Below are positions 56,724 to 64,000 of a DNA stretch of 64,000 nt, in pieces. Under the pieces are notes generated by a model that saw only the letters and a program-made list of their open reading frames with translations, was not told the DNA's origin and did not search any database. A program made the position numbers and the translations under genes. Source of the stretch: Ursus arctos. Its lineage: Eukaryota; Chordata; Mammalia; Carnivora; Ursidae. The DNA lies in contig NW_026623089.1 in NCBI RefSeq assembly GCF_023065955.2, positions 36,362,767 to 36,426,766 on the forward strand, given 5' to 3'. Position 1 is the stretch's first letter. Each line of letters opens with the position of its first letter.

Positions 56724-56938
56724 GGGGCACTGGGTGGCTCAGTCAGTTAAACCTCTGACTCTTAATTTCAGTTCAGATCATGATCTCAGGGTTGTGAGAT
56801 CAAGCCCTGCATCTGGCTCTGTGCTGAATGTGCAGCCTGCTTAAGATTCTCTCTCTCCTCGCCCTCTGCCCCTCCGAACCCCATTTGTGCATGCACTCTC
56901 TCTCAAAAAAAAATACATAAATAATTTTTAAAAATTTA
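56724..56938 (+). mobile_element. SINEC (Can-SINE)
   Basis: Head 'ggggcactgggtggctcagt'. The 17-bp duplication 'aaaagcaatgcactctg' is exact at 56,707-56,723 and 56,939-56,955. Confidence 0.96.
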
Positions 56939-56955
56939 AAAAGCAATGCACTCTG

Positions 56956-59337
56956 TTTTTTTCTGATGGTTGTCCTTAAGATCCATAATTTATATTTATT
57001 TGTATTTGTTTCTTAAACAGCATCCATTTCTTTCTTGCCACAAGAAGAACTTTGGCAAACCACATCTCCCACCCCCATCTGTCCTATGCCTCACTGGGGA
57101 GGTTTTATATATATTTGTGACAGATGGGCTAACAGCGTCTTCTATTACCCTGGGTATTATTATGTAAAGATAATCTGCTTCTTGAGAACTGCAAAAGAGA
57201 ATCTCAGGATTTGGGTTTTCACTTAATTCAAGATGTTGAACATTTTTTAATGGCAGCTAAAAGTATACTTTTGGTTTTGTGAATTATCTGCTGATGCCCC
57301 TTAAAGTTTTCTTTATATTCCATTCCAGTTTTTATTATGTGATACTTGCTGACTATAGAAAATTAATAAAAGCAAAAAAGTCAAGCAGTAGAAAAAAAGT
57401 TGGCAATCACCTAAAATCTACCTATGCTGAGCTTGGTCATGTTAGACATTCGACTTTGTGGCCTTCCTGGTTTTCTCTCAGATGTACACCACACAGACTG
57501 AAATGGAAATTTCCCCTGGATGTCCACACAGCAACTCCAGGAGAGAGGCTTTATCAGGAAGGATTAATTCTACCCCCAGACAAATCCCAAAGAGCTATAG
57601 TGTAAACATGGATAGCACTCTGTTCATCCACAGGGATGCGGGCTCCTAGTTCTCTGCACTGCCATTCTAGGGCAGGATGGCCCAAAATTGCTGCTAGGGC
57701 TCCAGCCATGATATACACATTCTGGGTAGCAAAGAAAAAGAAGGGGAGAAGGGTGCATACCTTCCATAATGAGAACATTGCTCAGAAACCATACACAGTT
57801 TTTTCCGTACAGATTGCCTGAAACATAGCCTCAGGGACTACACAGGGAATCCAGATGCTAGGGAGGCTGGAAAAGGTACCCTTTGAAATGGGTACATGGC
57901 TGCCCCGCTTCCAATCAGTGTGCTTTAACTCAGGAAGAAATGCTGCAGAGATTTCATCTCAGTTCTTCAGAGGATAAAAATGAACCCTAAAAAAATGACA
58001 CTTGCCAGAAGTCCACTGAAGTGTAAATAATGATGTTGCATATTGGGGTATATACCAATCTTTTGGGGATGGATACTAATATTTTTGCCTCTAGACTTCT
58101 GCTTCTTCAATTATAAAATATGAGAGCTATTTCTACTTGTCTTATTCTTGAGACTGAGGCAGCCACTCAAACTTCTTTCAGATACTAATGTCCGAAAATA
58201 TTCTTTCAATAAACCCCCATGCTGTGAAACTGGGAAGGAGACATTCAGAGTAGAGGGACAGGTTTCACCGAAATCTTGATTTAGTTCTCAGCTTTAGCTC
58301 AGGGAGGACACGATCCCTCCCAAACCAGTGCAGACATAGCTACTCCAACCTTCTCTACTCCATCCGCCTGTGCTGGATGTAGCTTCAGGGGTTTTCCATT
58401 TTTATTTCACTTAAAAATACTGGGAATATAAAAATTCACTTATGATTGCTTCAGATTATTTTAAATTATTAGTGGTTTTAACAGATACTGGAAAAGAGAA
58501 GAAACAACTAATTTAATTCCTCCACAAGATTGTATCTGAGGTGATTATTTTTCTGTAGACTTCCTCTTTAGTGTGTGCATAATAAATAGAAGACCAAGAA
58601 TAGAAAGAAACTCATCTGATATATCCATTATTTCTTTTTCCTTTTCTTCTTCATTCCTTTCTTGTCTTCCTCCGTTTTTTCCTTCATTCTCTTCCCCCAC
58701 CTCCTTCCTTCCCTCCTTCTTTTCTTTCCATAAGATGAAACTGAGAAGGGAGAACACTACCTCAACAGAGTGTGTGGGGCATGTTGGTTTTAAAAAGCAA
58801 GGCCAAGATATTTTGAGACTTTGAAGTCTGGCTTAGTGTGGGCCTTTCGACTCAAGGGCTTAGAACTGCATATGATAGTTTAGGATTGGTGGACACAGCA
58901 AGGCAAAGGTTTAAAGAGTTTTAATGTCTAACCTGTTGTTTCCTACTTCCTGTTGGGGAGTTGATGGGTCTTTCCAGATGTTGTTAGAATGAACAATGAA
59001 GTTGTTTATGAGAGTTTCCTAGGAGAGTAAGGTTGTGCTGAAGAAGGCAGCTCAGTAGTGATGTCCTGTTAATGTAGACACTGAGCTGTGGGTGCAGCAC
59101 CCCTGGATGGTCCATCGTACCTGGGACCATCCCTGTACATCTCCATCTGGTTCGAGTGCCACCTGGGGGTAGCCTGTTCAGTGTTCATACAGTTTTAAAT
59201 GAAAACAGATCAGCATCACTGATTTTTCCTTCAGCCTCAAATTCTAGTACGCTGAGCATGGCACTATTACTGATCCTTCTTTATCTAAAATGACATTTTG
59301 TTTATCGTGGACTTCTTGGCATTAGTTTTGATTTTTT
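56956..59337. other. Unassigned DNA, no gene recognised
   Basis: Mostly unique. Around 57,590-57,790 the text ('gccattctagggcaggatgg', 'ctccagccatgatatacaca') resembles a common old repeat that I cannot name. At 58,620-58,732 there is a pyrimidine-rich (TTCC/TTCT) tract. No exon supported. Confidence 0.4.
58620..58732 (+). repeat. Pyrimidine-rich (TTCC/TTTC) low-complexity tract
   Basis: About 110 bases with very few purines, in interrupted TTCC, TTTC and CTCC words. It looks like an aged microsatellite. Confidence 0.8.
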
Positions 59338-59353
59338 AAAAAGATTACATTAA

Positions 59354-59536
59354 GGGGCATCTGGGTGGCTCAGTTGGTTAAGCATCTGCTTTTGGTTCAG
59401 GTCATGATCTCGGGGTCCTGGGATCAAGCCCCGCCATCAGGCTTTCTGCTCAGTAGTGAGTCTGCTTCTCCCTCTCCCTCTCCCTCTGTGGGCTCTCTCA
59501 CTCTCACTCTCTCTCAAATAAATAAAATCTTAAAAA
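59354..59536 (+). mobile_element. SINEC (Can-SINE)
   Basis: Head 'ggggcatctgggtggctcag', and a short (CCCTCT)n body. The 16-bp duplication 'aaaaagattacattaa' is exact at 59,338-59,353 and 59,537-59,552. It lies just beyond the 3' end of the TMEM258 retrocopy. Confidence 0.96.
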
Positions 59537-59591
59537 AAAAAGATTACATTAAAATACTATCTTGGTTAAAGGTTGGGTTGTTTTAGGGTTT

Positions 59592-59714
59592 CTTTCGGTC
59601 ACACATCTGCCTTTATTGTGAGCAGCAGGTGGGACACTTCCGGCAATAGTAAAAAAAAATTAATTTACAAAAGCAGGGGTTCAGTGAAGCTGCCTGGTTG
59701 GAACCCTTGGAAGC
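59592..59714 (-). other. 3' UTR-derived part of the TMEM258 retrocopy
   Basis: On the minus strand the sequence after the stop codon runs through 'cagcttcactgaacccctgc', a T-rich stretch and 'cccacctgctgctcacaata' to the AATAAA signal, ending near 'gtgaccgaaagaaac'. This is where a poly(A) tail would start. The tail itself has decayed to a few A and G, which fits an old retrocopy. Confidence 0.6.
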
Positions 59715-59933
59715 TCATATGTAGATGTCAACCCAGAGCAGCAGGAAGAAGACTCCAAAGCCCGTGAGGAGCAAGGATACCAAGGAGCTGAGGAGCTCTT
59801 TGTGGATATCGCAAGTGTACTTCATAAATGTGGAGGTAGATTCATAAATGAAGAACCAGGCAGTAGAGAACACGCCAAGGGCCAAAAGCACCACAGTCAG
59901 ATGGGGGAAGACAGCCGGGTTCACAAGCTCCAT
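59715..59933 (-). pseudogene. TMEM258: TMEM258 processed copy (retropseudogene)
   Basis: TMEM258 is a 79-residue two-helix membrane protein of the endoplasmic reticulum, a subunit of the oligosaccharyltransferase complex that N-glycosylates proteins. This copy reads MEL, then [17 protein letters not shown], an AWFFIYE segment at the end of the first helix, [11 protein letters not shown], and a second helix ending [14 protein letters not shown] before a TGA. Compared with the parent protein as I remember it, residues 4-12 are missing (27 bases, in frame) and two residues (Phe-Met, six bases) are inserted after the STST segment. The net length is 72 residues. The insertion repeats the nearby word 'catttatgaa'. 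The frame is open and also open upstream to 60,038. Introns are absent, and a 3' UTR-like stretch with AATAAA (59,617-59,612, minus strand) follows, so it arose by retrotransposition of mRNA. There is no evidence of expression. An intact retrogene is possible but less likely. Confidence 0.85.
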
Positions 59934-59945
59934 TCTGCCAGGCAT

Positions 59946-60374
59946 GGGGTAATCCACTGCTCCACCACCAGAACAACACATTGGCTGGATTACAGGGTTT
60001 TTTGACAGCTCCTTGAATGTGCCTAAGCTGAGTACCATGCCTGCTTCAACCTACTCCCTGTCCCTGTTCACAAAGCTCTTAATTGAGGAGATCTAGAGCC
60101 TCAATGGCTTGATCTAACTTACCTGCTCGTCCGTAGCACATGGGATCTCCCATTTTCTGGGCCTCCTGTAAAGCATGAAGTGAAGAGGCATGAGGAAAGA
60201 AGAAAGCAATCTAGAATTCCCCTTGAGTGGTTAGGGTTTCTATTTTAAGTCAAGGCCCAGTTTTTTCCTACTTGAATTAAGTTACCTAATCTCTTTTTCC
60301 TTAGAGGAGAAACTGATGGGCCAGAATGGACACTGCACAACATCAGGGGCAATCCTAAAAGAAAGCAACAAGTT
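59946..60374. other. Unique DNA, nothing recognised
   Basis: Includes the region upstream of the retrocopy, which may hold a remnant of its 5' UTR. No promoter or CpG island is visible here. Confidence 0.4.
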
Positions 60375-60573
60375 TCTGGGGCACCTGGATGGCTCACTTG
60401 GTTGAGTGTCCAACTCTTAGTTTCAGCTCAGGTCATGTTCTCAGGGTCATGAGATGGAGCCCACATTGGGCTCCACACTCAGTGGGGAATCTGCTTGAGA
60501 TTTTCTCCCTCTCTCTCTGCCCCTCCCCCCTCGCTAATAAATCTTAAAAAAAAAAAAAAAAGATAGAAAGAAA
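60375..60573 (+). mobile_element. SINEC (Can-SINE)
   Basis: Head 'ctggggcacctggatggctc', CT-rich body ending 'cccctcgctaataaatctta' and a long A run, then (GAAA)n. The 14-bp duplication 'gaaagcaacaagtt' is exact at 60,361-60,374 and 60,574-60,587. Confidence 0.96.
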
Positions 60574-60587
60574 GAAAGCAACAAGTT

Positions 60588-62669
60588 CCCATCCAGTTTG
60601 TGGGTAGGAACAGGTAGGCTCTTGTGTCACAAATCCAATTATCAGTCATTGGGAACCACTCAATGGTCTGTTTTTCACCAAAATACCCCTCTGGGATAAC
60701 CAAATAGCACTGTAACATTTTGAAGCCACTTGCCAAGACAAATTAGGTGTCAGCCATGGATATTTGTAACACACAAAAGCAAAGAAAAATATCTTCTAGG
60801 ACTTGTGCAAGGGAGACAGCCTCCCAATAGGCACTACCTGCTCCCTGGCCCTCCACCGTCAAGGTTCCAGCTCAGTGAAAGGCCACATGCAAAGATTTTA
60901 GCCCCCACCGAAGTCCCCAGTATTGGTACGGTACATGATAGGGAGTTTCTGATTCTGGCTGCCTGGCCTGTTGCTGTGTCTAAAAAGTCACCTAATAGTA
61001 AAATCCAGTTGCCCAGGAAACCAGCTGACTCACTACAAGAGATTGGAACCAAGGGAAACTGGGTGAGTCCCAAAGTAAAATGTGCACAAGCCTAACAGAC
61101 AACATGGTTATATGCTTTAGCCACTTCGGGTGTCAGCCTCAGGCTACTCTGGACTATCCCAGATCCACAGTACAAGCAGACTTGGACCCTCTCTGGGAAC
61201 CCTACACCCACCCATAACAGTGTACTTCATGGACCCCTGAAGCTCGATGACCCTTGATGGGGGGTCATTAAGCCATTTTTGCAGGACCCTGAATGGGACC
61301 CAGAAGACTACAAGGTCCTGAACTGCCTCCCACATTCTCATTCAGCTCAGGCCACAAGGTTCCCTGCAAGTCCCCTCCCTGACCCTTTGGTGTCTGGGAA
61401 CAGGAATGAAAAAGGATCCAGAGAGTCAACCTTGGGCCTTTCTGAGATAGATGGGTCTCCTTAGATAAATGGTTCATAACTTCTCATGGCTCCTAGAACC
61501 TTTGAGAACTCAACAAATGTTATTGGCCATCTCCTCAGAAAATGCACATTGTCATCCATGCACAATTCTGAATATATCATCTCCACACACAACATTGAAT
61601 GTGATGTCAGGCACTCTTGGACTCCATGGGCTTCAAATTAGGAATGTTTCTCAAGGTAGACCTATTTCTGAGGAATGCTAGGGACCCCTGAGATCCCAAC
61701 AAAGACAGAGCATAAGGAGGGAGTCGTCAGCATTCTCCAGGCCTCCCGGCTCAGACACAGCAGACATGGGCCCAGCAGCTTGTGAGAAGACATTAGTTAT
61801 TCAGTTAACCAGGGAGCTGCTGGCCAGGTCATCCATTGGAGAGAGAGTCAAGAGCCTGCAGAAGGAATTAACTCACTGCCAGAGTCTGCCAGATAACCCA
61901 GTCCCAGGCAACCAAGACAACTGTTTACCCAGGGAGTCTTCTGCGGGTCGATCTCAGAAATTCTGAGCCTGTCCTTTTAGACAACAGCCAAACTGAATGC
62001 CAGGCAGCTTTGTGGTCAGTTGTGGGTTAGACCAACAGTGCACAGGGCAGGCTTTGTTCTGAGGCAAAGATGTCCTACCACTGTGTCTACACAAAAGTAC
62101 CCTGGAAGGACGACAGAGAGATCAGCCTTGGCCAGGTCTCCCAAGGGCATCTTGACAACATGAAAGCAAGAGTGCTTGCCTCCAGGAGCAGGCTGAAGAG
62201 GGACCGGGAAAGGGGCAGGTGGCTCTGGGCTCAGCGAGTCAGGAGTGGCCTCTAGATGCAATGTGTTGGGCTTTCCTTGCAGCCCCACTGGCCCTGAGGT
62301 CACTGTCCCCACCTCCCCACCCTTAAGGCAAGTGCTCTGACAAGAACACAGGAAAAGCAGAGACAGCCTAAGAAAACTGAAAAGAGAATTCATGGAAACA
62401 ATCAGAACCTACACAGTTTCAGGTGTTGCAGCATCTGGGGTGGGGTGACTGCGCAGGGCACCCCCCTCTGCAGGGCAAATGCTGATTATAAAGTCCATCA
62501 TCCACGGAGCAGCGCCTGAGCTCACAACGCCCTCTGTGATCAAACAGTTGATGGAGAAAGTGACTCTGGGGGAGAAGTGACTCTACTGGGCCCCCTTGCC
62601 CATCGCTGGTGAGACTGAGACAGAGGGGAGTGAGGCTGAGGCAGTGCACCACAGGCGAGCACAGGGGAG
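60588..62669. other. Unassigned DNA, no gene recognised
   Basis: Moderate GC, free of SINEs. An open frame of 121 codons at 60,730-61,095 on the plus strand and one of 125 codons at 62,016-62,393 on the minus strand have no recognisable domain. Some of the text may be an old LTR, but I could not assign it. Confidence 0.4.
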
Positions 62670-62775
62670 TCCTGGGAGTCAGAAGACAGGCCCTCTCAGC
62701 CAAAGATTGTGTGATCTTGAGCAAGTGACCCCATGTCTCCGGGCTGTCTCGCACTTCAAAAATTGGTGGTTGTAA
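62670..62775 (+). repeat. MIR SINE fragment
   Basis: 'tgggagtcagaagacaggcc' and 'gtgtgatcttgagcaagtga' match the sense MIR core. The rest is diverged. Confidence 0.6.
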
Positions 62776-64000
62776 GTTCTGACTGAGGTGAAGCACCAGG
62801 AGCTCTCCAGAGCAACTCTCCTGACACTGTCCTTGCCATGAAGGAATCCTCCTTCATGTGTGATAACTTCAGTGACCCTCAGGGACCCCGCCTCCCTCAC
62901 AGCACAGTCCTGAGGGACAAAAGTGCTTTTGTCAAGGGTCCAGCAGAAACATGGTCATGAATTCCAAATTCTTCACATCCCAGTTCCTTTTGACAGGATG
63001 AATGGTGCCCAACCCACAGTGCACAGCAGACTCTCTGGGGGAGCTTCTTTAAAATAACATAAAACAAAAGCATTCTTTTTATTATTCTTAATTTTGAAAT
63101 TTTTTTTCACATGAAGCCACAGATACACAAGCAGGGAGATCCTTAAGATATCATTGGCACAGAATCATAAAACTTTCACTTCACAATAAATTCTAGAAAT
63201 TGGGAGGGAAAAACATTCTCGAAAAGAATTACATTTACACTAAACTTCTGGATCCCTAAGTGAAATGGAGGCCAGGGGGAGGTCCCACTTTAAGCCCAAA
63301 TTCTACTCCATGAAAAAGAGTCGCCTTGTGACCCCACCCCCAGGTCTTGCTAGAAATGATTTTACACTTCTTGTCTTTGAAACACTTCAGTTTGAGATGC
63401 ACTGCTATGACAACTTTCAGAGTTGTCACTTCTGTCTTGTCCTTGACCAGAGTTTGCCCTGTAGCCACTAGCAGAGGTGGGGAGGGCAGCGGCTCTCTGG
63501 TACCAAAGATGCTCGCCTACGTTCCAGATGGGTCCACAGCTTTGTCATTTTTCCTACAGTTCTTGACTCCTGTCCTTGTAAGTTTTTACTTGTTTCAATG
63601 GCTTTTGCTTGTTGCTTTGTATTTCTGCACTTTCTCGTATCTCCCTTTCTCTCTTCCTTTCTGAATATCTAAGGCCTTCACTGCTGTCCACTCTGGTCCT
63701 GTGAGCCTCTGCAGGCTGGCATGCCCCTGTGGAGCACCAGCAAGAGTGTCCTTGTGCCTTCTGCACCCAGCTTGACTCCTTTGAGGTCTCTTGGTGGTGG
63801 TTTCCTGGGCAAGGCAGAGTCCTGCTCTCAGGCACATTCAGAAACAAGAGAACCAGTTCTGGATATTGCTGATAGTTGTGAAGGACTTTCCTAATTCCAG
63901 GGAGGTGGGCCAAAAGAGCCCTCTTGACTCAGATGTTATTTTTCTGGAAGGATTTTATGATATATCTTCTGGGAACTGGCTTTTGGATTCCAGCCTTGTG
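62776..64000. other. Unique DNA, nothing recognised
   Basis: No SINE, LINE or exon recognised to the end of the window. Short AT-rich tracts lie near 63,060-63,110. Confidence 0.4.

Overview
This window looks like nuclear genomic DNA from a caniform carnivore, most likely a bear or giant panda. The clearest evidence is about thirty copies of the carnivore tRNA-Lys-derived SINE (SINEC/Can-SINE). The youngest copies have a head of the type 'GGGCGCCTGGGTAGCACAG', a 'CTTCCTCTCCCACTCCCCCTGCTTGTG' style body that I associate from memory with ursids, and an (AAATA)n AAAATCTT tail. Ancient eutherian repeats (MIR, L2, MER5A, MLT1, old L1) fill much of the rest. There is no sign of bacterial, phage or plasmid organisation.

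Layout. Positions 1 to about 19,100 are GC-rich, mostly single-copy and poor in repeats, with no exon I can recognise. Positions 19,120 to 19,995 form a strong CpG island with GC boxes, a GC-rich tandem repeat and a consensus splice donor on each strand facing outward, so it is a plausible promoter and first-exon region of an unidentified gene or divergent pair. From about 20,500 the base composition drops and repeats take over: L2, L1 and an ERVL-type LTR, repeatedly hit by SINEs, up to 31,900. From 31,960 to 43,508 four old L1 fragments lie head to tail in the same orientation, carrying ten SINEs and one solo MLT1 LTR. From 43,500 to 64,000 there is mixed old single-copy sequence, L2, MIR, L1, SINEs and several microsatellites.

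The only recognisable protein-coding homology outside transposons is an intronless copy of TMEM258 (a small two-helix subunit of the oligosaccharyltransferase complex) on the minus strand at 59,715-59,933. It has an open frame but carries two in-frame length changes, so it is most likely a processed pseudogene. No rRNA, functional tRNA, CRISPR or prokaryotic element is present. Nearly all open frames here are chance frames through GC-rich DNA, SINEs or microsatellites.

SINE boundaries are set by target-site duplications (TSDs) that can be read directly, so they are accurate to a few bases. Boundaries of MIR, L2, L1 and LTR fragments are approximate, because they were recognised by eye from remembered family consensus sequences and not by a database search. 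I found no new biological system. The most interesting items are the CpG island with divergent donors, the TMEM258 retrocopy, repeated SINE insertion into one target, and a microsatellite shown by its flanks to have grown from a SINE tail.
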